From: Rugalucina vietnamica
Lineage: Eukaryota > Mollusca > Bivalvia > Lucinida > Lucinidae
Direction of reading: 5' to 3'
DNA length: 64,000 nucleotides
Assembly: GCA_964017185.1 (NCBI GenBank)
Contig: OZ024873.1
Coordinates: forward strand, 51,384,760-51,448,759
A model generated the notes under the pieces. The model made no database searches. It saw only the letters and a list, made by a program, of their open reading frames with translations, and had not been told where the DNA came from. Positions 32,874-43,867 of this stretch are shown one piece after another (within the stretch, counting starts at the first letter, position 1; every line of letters starts with the position of its first letter). The position numbers and the translations under genes are program-made.

Positions 32874-35386
32874 CCCAGCAGACATTTGACGTCCGTTGGA
32901 CGTCAGATTGACGTCAGACTTCAACGTCATAATAACGTTAGGGTTAGGTTGATTATGAAAGTTTGTTTGACGTCAAAAACAGACGTCAATCTGACGTGCT
33001 AAAACCAACCTTGGTTTAGCGTCTGAAAGCTGACGTCAATCTGACGTGTTAAACCCGACGTTGGAACCCATGTCATATCAATAGTTTATTCGCATTTTTG
33101 ATTAATATTCTGAAATCCTGAAGTGGATTCAGAAGTGCAGTGATGCACTATTGTACAGTAGTTCCCTTTCACTCCTTTGATAGAGTTACTCGGGACATAC
33201 AAAATGTTTAAAATTTTAAGGGGTGCTCACACCACAGCGTATAGCGCCAACGTATGCCGACGTATGAGATATTTTGTCCATACGTTGGTGTACGTTGCAA
33301 ACGTTCGGCATAAGTTTTGCATAAGTTAGGGGTACGCTACAATACGCTGGCATACGTTGTCGTACGTCGTGTACGCCCAGAAATTTTGTGCACAAAATTT
33401 CCAACGTATGCCGACGTACTGATAATACGTTACTCATAAGTTAGGCGTACGCAACGAATACGTTATGCATAAGTTCATGAACGTTACCTGTAAGTAACTC
33501 ATACGTTCGCATACGTTGTCGTACGCTAAAGCTCACCTGGATTTTTGTTCAGCGTATGAGAAGCGTATGCATAACGCATTTCCAACGTACGAGCAGCGTG
33601 CCCGAAACGTATGCAGCGTATGTTAAACGTGCGAAGAACGTACTCAGCGTATGCACAACTTACGCGTAGCGCATTGGTCAGCGTTCGGGATTTTATGTAT
33701 AAAAATGGAAGGAATAGGGACTGTGTTAATGATTAAACAGCCACACGGAAGCATAAAATAATATACTCGGCCAACTACAAATTGCACAATTGGGTGCATG
33801 GCTAAATTGTATTCACTGTTATATTATCGCTTATCCAGAGAATATTTTTTTGAACTGGATGCCTTCAAAGCTCATATTTGATGACTCTTTATAAAATTGT
33901 CGACATATAAAGAGTCAAAGATTTGTTGAATATTAAAGTCACCTGCTTATTACCAAGCTAACTGAAAATTTAAGCAGGTAAATTCCACAATATGCTGGTT
34001 ATTTTCAGTGTATCGAATAAAACGGAACGTTGTTGAGAAATTGTTATGGGAGACTTCCTAAGCTGTGAGAAGTGTTAAGATTGAAACAGAAAAAGACGCG
34101 AATCTTCAAAACGTTACCCATCATAATATGTTTCTACTAGGTCTACTCAAGTAAAACAATAATACGGGCAGTGTCAATTTGTTTGTTTCGATTTTGGTAT
34201 ACATGGAAGCTTAGTCACTAAAATATATAAAAGATCTATTGCACAATTAAGTATAGTTTATTGTTATATCATGCAAGTTTTCAGCTCCAGTCAGTTATTT
34301 GTCATTATTGATGATTTTGTCAAGTGACCCATAAACTCAGTTCTACCTAATTAAGAAATGGTTCTTCTGAGAAACGATATAAGAAATCCACAAAATGCAC
34401 CCGAAGAATCAGATGTGGAGATTACTTTGGTAATTTTAATTTCCTTTTATTTACATGTATTTATTTATTTTCCATTTTTAATGGATATGTCTGACTCCCT
34501 TTTTTGAAGAACGTCAAGTTCGTTAGAAGCACGCTGTGCATACGTTTGGAATACGTCAGACGTACGTTGTTCATACGCGAACGCTAGGCTAACGCTGGGC
34601 GTACGCTGTTATACGCTGTTGTAAGTCATGATACGCCAGGGATACGTTATGAATAAGTTACTCATACGTTAGACATACGCTCCGTGCGCTAAGCATACGC
34701 TTTGTATACGTTCAGAGAGAGAATTTTCCGGCTTTTTAGCATAGAATGAACAGCGTATGACAACGTACAACAACGTACTGGATGTTTTTTCATACGCTGC
34801 TTATACGTTGGCTAATACGTTGTGGTCTGAGCGGGCCTTAAATCACCCCGATGTTGGTACATCTTATTTAAGCGAAATGTTATTGCTATATGGTGCTAAA
34901 ACCAATGAGACATTATTGTAAGAAATAAGATTATTCTGCATAATCAATAATTTTAAATGGTGAAAAAAACTATCAAAATATACAAATTTTATTTTCATCT
35001 TAATTGAAAGTTTAATAATTTAGTGAAAGACTTTATTTTGATTAATGAATATTTTTTCCCAAATTAATTAAGCATGATGGGCGAAATATGGGATTTCCCA
35101 TACGAGACCCAGATATGACTATTAAGTGACCATTTTGAAATTATTATTTGAATTTGATTTTGTTACATAATGTGCATAAGAAATTATGTCAGTTCAAGGG
35201 CATCTAACTCTGTCGACATATATGGTGTTAGACTGACGTTGAATCCGGCGACAGTTTGACGTCATATCAATACGTCCACTGACGTCAGGACTGGACGTCA
35301 GGTGGACGTTGGTTATTGATTGTATGACGTTGTGACCAAAATACAACTAAAATCTGACGTCAAGTTGACGTCAGGTGCCTGCTGGG
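32874..35386. mobile_element. GACGTC-rich element, family L, hosting a TTAA insertion
   Basis: The left end CCCAGCAGACATTTGACGTC and right end GACGTCAGGTGCCTGCTGGG are inverted (17 of 20). They are related to family M ends, so L may be the longer relative of those MITEs. Arms of ~180 bp iterate TGACGTCA, ACGTCAATCTGACGT and GACGTTGG. Family C copy 2 (33220-34837) sits in the middle, leaving ~890 bp of L. The interior has no open frame of note. The flanks are AG on both sides, not TA, so the duplication is doubtful. Confidence 0.7.
33220..34837 (+). mobile_element. TTAA-flanked element, family C copy 2
   Basis: 1,618 bp, flanked by TTAA at 33216-33219 and 34838-34841. It has the same ends as copy 1 (GGGGTGCTCACACC and, at the right, GTGGTCTGAGCGGGCC). 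It lacks the J and K insertions found in copy 1 and is the better guide to the family's structure. Arms of ~450 bp rich in CGTATG/CATACG enclose ~800 bp of plain AT-rich sequence without a transposase frame. Confidence 0.88.
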
Positions 35387-35617
35387 AGATAACAAATTTT
35401 CACATTTTTTGTTCATAATTTATTATATGACAATTGCTGAAATTGTGGACATCGTTGCTAAATAAGAGTTTATTGCCATTCATCACATTTTAGATTATAT
35501 GGAGTGCAAACAGCCACACTATTGCTTCATCATTCTTGGTGAGATTCTTGGGTCATTTTAACAGTCATGCCTTGTGAAAGGATGATAAAAGGGAACTGTA
35601 TAACTGCTAATTAAGGT
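35387..35617. other. Short spacer, no gene seen
   Basis: AT-rich sequence between family L and a truncated family M copy. Confidence 0.4.
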
Positions 35618-35685
35618 CCCAGCGGACACATGACGTCAAAATGACGTCATATCAACGTCGATGCGACGTCATGACGTCATGACTG
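35618..35685 (+). mobile_element. Truncated family M copy 3
   Basis: Begins CCCAGCGGACACATGACGTC and keeps the 'atatcaacgtcgatgcgacg' centre. It stops after TCATGACGTCATGAC without the right end. It is a 3'-deleted relative of the copies at 1196 and 4366. Confidence 0.75.
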
Positions 35686-35714
35686 AAAAAACTAACATAA
35701 TCGCTAGTAAGATA

Positions 35715-36190
35715 GCAGTCACACATTAGCGTATAAGTGAAACGCGCACCGGGCGTGTTGAAAAAGAATGCAAAACTCCAAATACGCCAGACGCACGTCG
35801 GAGACACGTTCAAAACGCGTAACAAGACTTGTAGTACATTGGGTACGCTTTGTGTACGTCCGGTGCGCGTCGCTATACGCCTCTTTGGGATCAAAAAATT
35901 TAAACATGCTTAATTTTTTCTAGAAGCTCTGCGTGTTTCGTGCGTCTGACTTTTACGACGGTCGCGAATATGAACATGCTTCGAAAGCGTTTGGTGCATG
36001 TTTTAGGCACGCCAGTGTACGCTACATACGCGTTTTATTGCTCCAGTAGCGTGGGCGTAAGCATGTGTGAGACGCGCGTTGAACGCCATTGCTGCACGCC
36101 TACAACGCGAGCTTAGCGTGGCTGGGATGTCACACAAACGTACTCTAAAACTCTATCATACGCCTCAGTCACGCGCTAACGTGTGACTGC
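35715..36190. mobile_element. TA-flanked inverted-repeat element, family D
   Basis: 476 bp flanked by TA (35713-35714, 36191-36192). The ends are GCAGTCACACATTAGCG and the inverted CGCTAACGTGTGACTGC. The arms iterate ACGCG, GCGTA and TACGC strings (AACGCGCACCGGGCGTG, CACGCGCTAACG). The centre holds 'aaatttaaacatgcttaatt' with a reverse partner 'gaacatgcttcg'. The two ~80-codon reverse frames across it have no domain. A partial copy lies at 40565-40705. Confidence 0.82.
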
Positions 36191-36192
36191 TA

Positions 36193-37284
36193 AAGCGAGT
36201 TAAAGGTACAAATTATTTTTATACCTCAAAAATTTTTCAGTGTGTTGAGATTTTGCATACTTTGGGTTATGCTAATGTGTAATGTGTAATTTGCAAAAAT
36301 GAGACCATTTTGATTTTGATGTGATAAAAAAAGATGAGGGGCGGTTCAAACAGATGACGGAGGATCACGGAGGACCTGAGAAACGTTTTTCGGCCGCAAC
36401 ATCTTCATAACTGAGTCAATTGATATCATTGGAAAGGGTCCCTCAGGACCTTTTCCACAGTGTTTACTTTGAATATGAAGAAAATTGTACCCATGATTGA
36501 CTGCTCTCCCTCAATTACGCGTTTTGTCACATAATGTGCTTAATAAAAACTAATGAACCCGTCTATGTTGACTAGACAGCTCACCGCAAACAATTTAATT
36601 TATCCATTGTTGACACTCCCTGTCAAAAAGCGGTAAATATCTAGCAAGCAGTCTCGATCGTGGCGACTTCTTATCATAGCGCATCTAAGTTAAGATCGTA
36701 GATACCCTGATGAGGGGTACAGAAACTATAGGAACTCTATACGGCTGACTTTTAGTCCATCACATCGGACCCATGGGTCTCTTTCCGGTAGTGTGGCTGC
36801 AAGTCAAAATTCAGAACGCTGTCACAAATTGACTGCAAGTTGCCAAATGGTTTTCTACACTGTGACATATCGACATATTTGATTGTAATCGTGTTCTCTT
36901 TAGAATTAGCTTTGATTCTGTAACATCAGAAATTTTAGTCAATGCCTTGAGTGACAGATACACATACTGGTCAAGCGTTCATAACAAGAAACGATATTTA
37001 TACGAAACTGAAACGTATGGGAATCGAAATTAATGACAAACCAGAGAATCAACAACACTGAAATCTAGAGCAAAAGGTATCAACCTGCTGCTGACCTTTT
37101 CATTGGTTTCTTTTTAAAGAAGCCAACTTGTATCTTTCTTGTTTATAGAGGCATGCCGTTCAATTACTCACGTGTTTGAATTACGATAACTGCTCTACCT
37201 AATAATAATATGCGTTCGACCCAGTCACGTGAGTTCAAGGGGCGCGGTCAAAGTATTTTACCTATAACTTCAGCATTCGTCTGA
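36193..37284. other. Longest plain stretch, no gene seen
   Basis: About 1.1 kb of mixed-composition sequence without tandem structure, element ends or an open frame over 60 codons. 'tcattggaaagggtccctca' near 36428 sits in a more balanced-composition stretch, but I cannot support an exon. GCGGTCAAAGTATTTTACC at about 37246 is shared, inverted, with 31908-31930. Confidence 0.5.
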
Positions 37285-37288
37285 TATT

Positions 37289-37495
37289 GAGCTATCGCAT
37301 GAGAAAACCAACAATTTGGGTTTACGACCAGGTGCGACATAAACCGGATTGTACTGTTAAATAAGCAGGCTGGAAGCTAATTTAAAATAAAGACGGATTG
37401 TACTATATGTGTAGCGAAAGCAAAGACTCTGGTCAGCCGTGCATTTATACATATCAGCTGATCTGGGAAAAGTGGGGCTTTCTCATGACGCGGTT
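37289..37495 (-). mobile_element. Hairpin MITE, family A copy 5 (diverged)
   Basis: Reverse orientation and ~207 bp. The flanks are TATT on both sides (37285-37288, 37496-37499). AGAAAACCAACAATTTGGG, a decayed CGACATAAACCGGATTGTAC and TCAGCTGATC remain. Half of the central palindrome is lost. Confidence 0.72.
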
Positions 37496-37524
37496 TATTT
37501 GTACTTTCATCCACCCTCGTACTA

Positions 37525-39745
37525 ATATCATACTATAATTTGAGCGACGTTTGTCTGTTTGTTTGTCTGTTTGTTTGTTCCCCTACTCCCAGGTCCCTGG
37601 GCCGATCTTCACCAAACTTGGAGGGAAGGTGGAGGGCGGCCCTCGATATTAGCTTGAGGGGTTCATTTTTTGAAAGGTCAAGGTCATCGAGGTCAAAGGT
37701 CAAATTTATGGGGGGGGGGGTTTCTGTTTGTTCCCCTACTTCTCCCAGGTCCTTGGGCCGATCTTCACCAAACTTGGTGGGAAGGTTGAGGGTGGCCCCG
37801 GATATTAGCTCAAGGGGTTCGTTTTTAAAGGTCAAGGTCATCGAGGTCAAAGGTCAAATTTCTGTATCTCGGCAGTCCTTGGTCCGATTTGTATGAAACT
37901 TTGTGAGTGTATACAGGTTGATCCCTGGTTAAGATTTATGGGTCCAATTGAGTCAAAGGTCATCGAGGTCAAAGGTCAAATTTATGGGGTTTTTTCTGTT
38001 TGTTCCTCCCAGGTCCTTGGGCTGATCTTCACCAAACTTGGTGGGAAGGTTGAGGGCGGCCCCAGATATTAGCTCGAGGGGTTCATTTTTTACAGGTCAA
38101 GGTCATCGAGGTCAAAGGTCAAATTTCTGTATCTCAGCAGTCCTTGGTCCGATTTGGATGAAACTTTGTGAGTGTATACAGGTTGATCCTTGATTAAGAT
38201 TTATGGGTCCAATTGGGTCAAAGGTCAAATTTACGTGTTTTTTTCTGTTTGTTCCTCCCAGGTCCTTGGGCCGATCTTCACCAAACTTGGTGGGAAGGTT
38301 GAGGGCGGCCCCAGATATTAGCACGAGGGGTTCATTTTTTAAAGGTCAAGGTCAATCGAGGTCAAAGGTCAAATTTCTGTATCTCGGCAGTCCTTGGTCC
38401 GATTTGCATGAAACTTGGTGAGTGTATACAGGTTGATCCCTGATTAAGATTTATGGGTCCAATTGGTTCAAAGGTCATCGAGGTCAAAGGTCAAATTTAT
38501 GGGTTTTTCTCTGTTTGTTCCTCCCAGGTCCTTGGGTCGATCTTCACCAAACTTGGAGGGAAGGTGGAGGGCAGCCCCAAATATTAGCTTGAGGGGTTCA
38601 TTTTTTGAAAGGTCAATCTTTTAAAGGTCAAGGTCATCGAGGTCAAAGGTCAAATTTCTGTATCTCTGCAGTCCTTGGTCCGATTTGCATGAAACTTGGT
38701 GAGTGTATACAGGTTGATCCCCGGTTAAGATTTATGGGTCAAATTGGGTCAAAGGTCATCGAGGTCAAAGGTCAAATTTATGTGTTTTTTTCTGTTTGTT
38801 CCTCCCAGGTCCTTGAGTCGATCTTCACCAAACTTGGAGGGAAGGTAGAGGGTGGCCCCCGATATTAGCTTGAGGGGTTCATTTTTTGAAAGGTCATCGA
38901 GGTCAAAGGTCAAATTTATGTTTGTTTTCTGTTTGTTCCCCTACTTCTCCCAGGTCCTTTGGCCGATCTTCACCAAACTTGGTGGGAAGGTGGAGGGCGG
39001 CCCCGTATGTGCTCGAGGGGTTCTTTTTTTGAAGGTCTAGGTCATCGAGGTCAAAGGTAAAATTTCTGTATCTCGGCAGTCCTTCGTCCGATTTGGATGA
39101 CACTTGGTGAGTGTATACAGGTTGATCCCTGCTTAAGATTTATGGGTCCAATTGGGTCAAAGGTCATCGAGGTCAAAGGTCAAATTTATGTTGTTTTTTT
39201 TTCTGTTTGTTTCCTAGACGGAATATTTCCATCGGTATTCCGTTAGACCTCTCCATACCACGTCACGGGAGAGGAGCGAGGTCACGAAGTGTATCGGAGT
39301 GCAGGTTAGCCAGCTGATCTATTTGTTCCCCTACTTCTCCCAGGTCCTTGGGCCGATCTTCACCAAACTTGGTGGGAAGGTGGAGGGCGGCCTGGGATAT
39401 TAGCTCGAGGGGTTCATTTTTTACAGTTCGAGGTCAAAGGTCAAATTTCTGTATCTCAGCAGTCCTTGGTCCGATTTGGATGAAACTTGGTGAGTGTATA
39501 CAGGTTGATCCCTGATTAAGATTTTTGGATCCACTTGGTTCAAAGGTCAAGGTAATCAAGGTACTAATAATTTGAGCAACGTTTGTCTGTTTGTTTGTTT
39601 GTTCCCCTCTTCCTCCCAGGTCCTTGGGCCGATGTTCACCAAATTTGGAGGGAAGGTGGAGGGCAGCCCCGTAGGGGTTCATTTTTTGAAAGGTCAAGGT
39701 CATCGAGGTCAAAGGTCAAATTTGTTTGTGTTTTTTTTTCCTGTT
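37525..39745 (+). repeat. Family P: ~260-bp tandem array rich in AGGTCA half-sites
   Basis: About eight imperfect units. Each has CTGTTTGTTCC, CCAGGTCCTTGGGCCGATCT, TCACCAAACTTGG, GAGGGGTTCATTTTTT, AAGGTCAAGGTCATCGAGG, TCAAAGGTCAAATTT, CAGTCCTTGGTCCGATTT and GAGTGTATACAGGTTGATCC. A starting string, TTTGAGC(G/A)ACGTTTGTCTG, occurs at 37540 and again at 39572, so two array copies may be joined. An unrelated ~108-bp piece (about 39206-39320, 'cctagacggaatatttccat') interrupts one unit. Open frames on either strand read through the units with changing frames and are not genes. Confidence 0.85.
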
Positions 39746-39877
39746 TGTTTCCCTTATTTGAGATTGTGTGTGTGTGTGAGTGTGTGTCTTATTTGTCTTC
39801 ATCGCCGAAATCATCTTACTGCTACGTCGAGACGGGTAAAATTTACTAGTATTTAAAATTTTGCTAGGCGTGCCCAC

Positions 39878-40084
39878 ATGATGTCTCTAAGGGTCACCTG
39901 GGGCTGTATTGTCCTACTCATCTTCCTACACTATTTGGCGTCCACCAGTGGAGTAGAACTTCTACCGTATGGACCAGACGCTGGCGATCTTGAATTTCCT
40001 GAACGTGAGGACGACGAAATTCTTGACGTCGCGTTCAACAAATCGACCTTCACATTCAATGGCGTCCCGAGAAGCAACGTTACC
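39878..40084 (+). CDS. NIDO-domain secreted protein, first coding exon
   Basis: 69 codons from ATG 39878 (a second ATG follows directly) to a GTAAGT donor at 40085, phase 0. Residues 1-25 form a signal peptide: a basic start MMSLRV, a hydrophobic run CIVLLIFLHYLA and small residues STSG before the likely cut. The mature part opens VELLPYGPDAGDLEFP, then EREDDEILDVAF. This is the characteristic start of the nidogen (NIDO) extracellular domain: a Y-P/G-F/P-G-x-x-x-G-D motif followed by acidic D-D. NKS and NVT are potential N-glycosylation sites. NIDO domains begin nidogens, SNED1, alpha-tectorin and MUC4-like proteins, and the missing C-terminal part prevents a choice. The P array ends ~130 bp upstream, and I see no clear TATA box. 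Confidence 0.8.
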
Positions 40085-40094
40085 GTAAGTATTT

Positions 40095-40329
40095 GAGTCG
40101 CCTAATGAGAAAACAAATACTGTTTTTTTCCGAACAGGTCCGACACAAACCGGCCTGTACAGTCACAGAATCAGTCTAGAGGCTTGAAGTTTCGGAGCTA
40201 AGCAGAAGAGGAATTGTACTATCCGAGTAGCGAAAGCAAAGGCTCTAATCAGCTTCGCTGTTACCACGAAGCTGATCTGCGCCTTTGTTTTCGCATATTC
40301 AAAACGTTTATTTTCTCATGACCTGTCTG
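40095..40329 (-). mobile_element. Hairpin MITE, family A copy 6, in intron 1
   Basis: Reverse orientation and 235 bp, flanked by ATTT (40091-40094, 40330-40333). It starts GAGTCGCCTAATGAGAAAAC and contains CGACACAAACCGGCCTGTAC and the AGCTTCGCTGTTACCACGAAGCT palindrome. The right end is decayed. It begins only 10 nt after the end of exon 1, just behind GTAAGTATTT. Confidence 0.82.
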
Positions 40330-40564
40330 ATTTATTCAAATACTTAACAGCGGAAGGTCACAGTTTTCGTCCTTTTTTTTCTTCCATATATCCGTCCTTC
40401 CTCCTTCTGCCCCTCCCCCTTCATAGTTATATGTTCTTTGTATGTTCTTTATCAACATCCCTACTGACAGTTTTATACCGATTCTTTTGAAACTACGTAA
40501 TGTTTTGAAGATATGCATGCTGTTTGGATAAGATTCGTCACATTTGTCGCAAATTTCTACAGTT
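40330..40564. other. Intron 1 spacer
   Basis: Pyrimidine-rich to mixed intronic sequence ('cttccatatatccgtccttc'). No element ends or exon signals that I can support. Confidence 0.45.
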
Positions 40565-40705
40565 TGAAATCACATGTCGTACTGACTGTACGTGTGGTCG
40601 CTTGGTTACGTGTGGTGCACGTTGCTATACGTCGCTGCGCGCTCTAGGCGCGTTTGGGCTCAAATTTTGTTAAACATGCTTAAAAATTTTCTAGAGGCTC
40701 GGCGT
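40565..40705 (-). repeat. Family D fragment in intron 1
   Basis: 'tttgttaaacatgcttaaaa' followed by 'ttttctagaggctcggcgtg', preceded by GCACGTTGCTATACGTCGC, parallels the interior of family D at about 35845-35930 ('aaatttaaacatgcttaatt', 'ttttctagaagctctgcgtg'). The right part is replaced by the GT tract. Strand relative to the full copy is uncertain. Confidence 0.6.
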
Positions 40706-40710
40706 GTCCC

Positions 40711-40926
<216 letters not shown>

Positions 40927-40982
40927 CGGAAATCCCGAAGACAAGTTTTCTCTCGCCACGGCTCATATGTAAAAGGGACACT

Positions 40983-41198
40983 TAGGTCGGTGTATTGTAG
41001 ATTTCGGTGTATTGTAAATTTCTGTGTATTGTAGATTTCGGTGTTTTGTAAATTTCTGTGTATTGTAGATTTCGGTGTATTGTAAATTTATGAGCATTGC
41101 AGATTTCAGTGAATTGTATTTCTGTGTATTGTAAATTTCGGTGTATTGTATTTCTGTGTATTGTAGATTTCGGTGTATTGTATTTCTGTGTATTGTAG
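40983..41198 (+). repeat. Minisatellite made of splice-acceptor-like units
   Basis: About 13 imperfect ~16-bp units of the type TTTCGGTGTATTGTAGA or TTTCTGTGTATTGTAAA. The last unit, CTGTGTATTGTAG, is itself the 3' splice site of exon 2. TTGTAG or TTGCAG occurs at least five times upstream (about 40994, 41028, 41061, 41096, 41161), each a potential AG acceptor. The sequence is pyrimidine-poor compared with a normal polypyrimidine tract. Confidence 0.85.
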
Positions 41199-41369
41199 AT
41201 TGATGACAATGGTAACGTGAACTTTGAAAGCCAATCTGAATATAGCCAGGATTTCCCGAAAGAAGATTTTGATGTCATAGGAGTACTATGGGATGACATG
41301 GACCCCGCTGATGTATCGCCAGATACACACGTATATTATCGGGAGACCATGGATCCAGCTACTCTATTT
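41199..41369 (+). CDS. NIDO-domain secreted protein, second coding exon
   Basis: 57 codons between an AG at 41197-41198 and a GTAAGT donor at 41370, phase 0 on both sides, so it joins exon 1 in frame (SNVT then IDDNGNVNF). The translation has the expected next parts of a NIDO domain: the N-G-N-V-x-F segment, then DVIGVLWDDMDPADVS and HVYYRETMDPATLF. These fit the family's 'I-A-P-F-W-A-D-V-D...G-x-V-Y-Y-R-E-T' core. Trp31 and the DDMD acids are kept. The domain is incomplete here, since its C-terminal third should follow in later exons. I found none before the satellite at 50009. The missing part lies beyond the window, or the gene is broken. Confidence 0.82.
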
Positions 41370-41373
41370 GTAA

Positions 41374-41530
41374 GTTCATTACAAAAACTTGCCCACGCAT
41401 TTTTTCAGCTGTAAGAATTGAAAGTTTCAATGGAAAATGACATTTTTAATATATTTGCTCAAAACATTGAAACATTGATTGTAGGTACACTCTATGTTAT
41501 GGATCAAAAATAAGAAAATAGTCCTAATTT
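41374..41530 (-). repeat. Family B fragment in intron 2
   Basis: Directly after the exon 2 donor: 'ttacaaaaacttgcccacgc', 'ttttttcagctgtaagaatt', 'tttgctcaaaacattgaaac' and 'gttatggatcaaaaataaga' follow the reversed order of family B copy 1. The hairpin loop is lost. Confidence 0.55.
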
Positions 41531-41747
41531 GGCAAATAGGTCACTGTATGGGTGGCAAGTTTAATATTAATATCCGGGCGTGGTCGGCTAGTCCATCTGT
41601 TCAAATAGGGAGATTATAGAAAAGTCGAACTCAGTCAGACTAGAGCGCTGCCATATATTTACCGTGAGAGATCAGCTACCTGTACTTTGTCCAATCCAGT
41701 GAATTAGACAAACTCGTATTTCATTCTTATTTTCTAATGGAAAACAC
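41531..41747. other. Intron 2 spacer
   Basis: Nothing recognisable. It lies between a family B fragment and a large foldback. Confidence 0.4.
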
Positions 41748-41864
41748 ACCGTTTAGATTCACTGTACACCGTAGAATCAGTGAAAGACACTGTACCAGTA
41801 TAGTGGTAAGAATTTTGCATGTTTCCGTGTTATTCGTTTTGTTTCTGTGACATAGTTTTCAGTT

Positions 41865-42099
41865 GAGCCGCGACGCGAGAAAACCGGTCTTCGGGATTTC
41901 CGACCAGGTCCGACACAAACCGGGCTGCACAGTCTCAGAAGCAGGCTAGAACCTTGAAATTTCGGATATAAGTAGAAGAGGAAATATACTATCCGTGTAG
42001 CGAAAACAAAGGCGCTGATCAGCTTCGCGGTTACCGCGAAGCTGATCTGCGCCTTTGTTTTCGCATAGGCAAAAATCCGGTTTTCTCACGATGCGGCTC
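41865..42099 (-). mobile_element. Hairpin MITE, family A copy 7, with visible empty site
   Basis: Reverse orientation and 235 bp, GAGCCGCGACGCGAGAAAAC to CTCACGATGCGGCTC. It is flanked by AGTT (41861-41864, 42100-42103). The palindrome CTTCGCGGTTACCGCGAAG is perfect. The opposite arm of foldback Q (about 46045-46075, reverse) reads GTTTTCAGTTGATCACTTCG without the element and with one AGTT. This is direct evidence for a 4-bp duplication. Confidence 0.92.
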
Positions 42100-42770
42100 A
42101 GTTGATCACTTTGGTACATGTTCTTGTTTCATCTTATGGTCGACAAACCACAAAAGGTGTTCGTGAGAGCATACAGGAGGCATTCGTTTTGGATAAGCGT
42201 TGTAAAAATGTTTAAAGTCGCTGCATTTTCTCCTCTAGTTTTACTATCAAACATTTCTGAGAAAATAAAATACGCCCAAAAGAAAGAAATACTTTGGAAC
42301 TTTCAATATAAGAAAGCGCATGCTGATCCGCTCAGTCGATGTACGTTTGAAATTCAGTGAAAGGAACTACTGGCCCAGTCAAAGAGAGGTCGATTTATTT
42401 TTTGTTCCCAGTTATAACAATTGGCTGTACGAAGTTATTGAAACTGCTAGTGAGTAAAATTGCCTTGTAAGCGAAGAAATATGCCTTATTTAGGAATAAT
42501 GGGCCAGTTTTTAAACCATATTAGTATATTACATCTTCTCGATTTACATTTGCATTTTGTCAACCCCATTTACTGCAAAAACAGTAAGCGAAAAAAAGTA
42601 CTATAACGCTCGTGTATGGAACGCCAAAGCTGTCTGGTGATAAGGAATTCAAACATTTGATTCATCATCGTCATTGTATCCTGCTCATATTTGATTATAT
42701 GTTGTATAGTGTATTATATAATGTGAAAAGTCCATTATATGTTGGACCAGGTTCTTTTTCTTAAGGTAAT

Positions 42771-43050
42771 TTTCATTATATGATGAGTAAGCATCTTTAT
42801 ATTATGGTAGACTTACATTATATGCTGACACAACCTCATTAATCGTATATTATGAATGTTTCTCATTATATTATGGGCAATTGTCTTTATATGCATCAAG
42901 TTGATTATATGGTTCGATAACTTCATTTTATTATATGGCAAGTGATGAAATATAGAGAAATATGTATTAAATATAACCAATATTTGAAAAAGTTATATTT
43001 TCACATGTGAAAATATAAAAAGTTATATTTTCACATGTGAAAATATAAGA
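42771..43050. repeat. AT-rich ATTATATG-type strings and a duplicated palindrome
   Basis: Strings such as CATTATATGATGAG, TTATATTATGG, CATTATATGCTGAC and GATTATATGG recur every ~25-40 bp. At about 42990-43048 the palindrome TATATTTTCACATGTGAAAA occurs twice in tandem. Confidence 0.6.
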
Positions 43051-43262
43051 TTTGGGAATACGCAAACTACGATTCCACCGTTTCATTTCTAATTTATACA
43101 TATAACTAAATTTTATAATCTATGCTATTGTTGACGCAATGAACGTTCTCACACAATAGCGACGTAATGACGTGACGTAATGACGTCATTTAAGATTTTG
43201 ACGTCATATGCTTTAGCGCGCAACGTGACGATGACTACATGCAATATAATAAAAAGAAAATT

Positions 43263-43412
43263 CAAGTTTTTGTCGTGAATATGACTTTTATTTCATCTCG
43301 TGAAGTGAAAAATTATATATTTCATTCGTGCCTTCGGCACTCATGAAATATAAAAATTTTTCACTTCACTCAATGAAATAAAAGTCATATTCACGACAAA
43401 AACTTGAATATC
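43263..43412. repeat. Long near-perfect hairpin inside foldback Q
   Basis: Arms of ~65 bp: 'ttcaagtttttgtcgtgaat' through 'tatatttcattcgtgcc' pair with 'ggcactcatgaaatataaaa' through 'attcacgacaaaaacttgaa'. The tetraloop-like tip is GTGCCTTCGGCAC. A transcript of either strand would fold strongly. Confidence 0.88.
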
Positions 43413-43576
43413 CTCTATATATGTGCAAACTTCGTTATTTGCGCAAACTCATTATACGATGTGACAAGTTCATACTATAATATATATATAATATTATATG
43501 ATGTGGACGATATTGCGAGAAGAAGAATTACATTGACACCGTTTAGAGAGTTATTGTATACATGCCGGGACTACCG

Positions 43577-43867
<291 letters not shown>

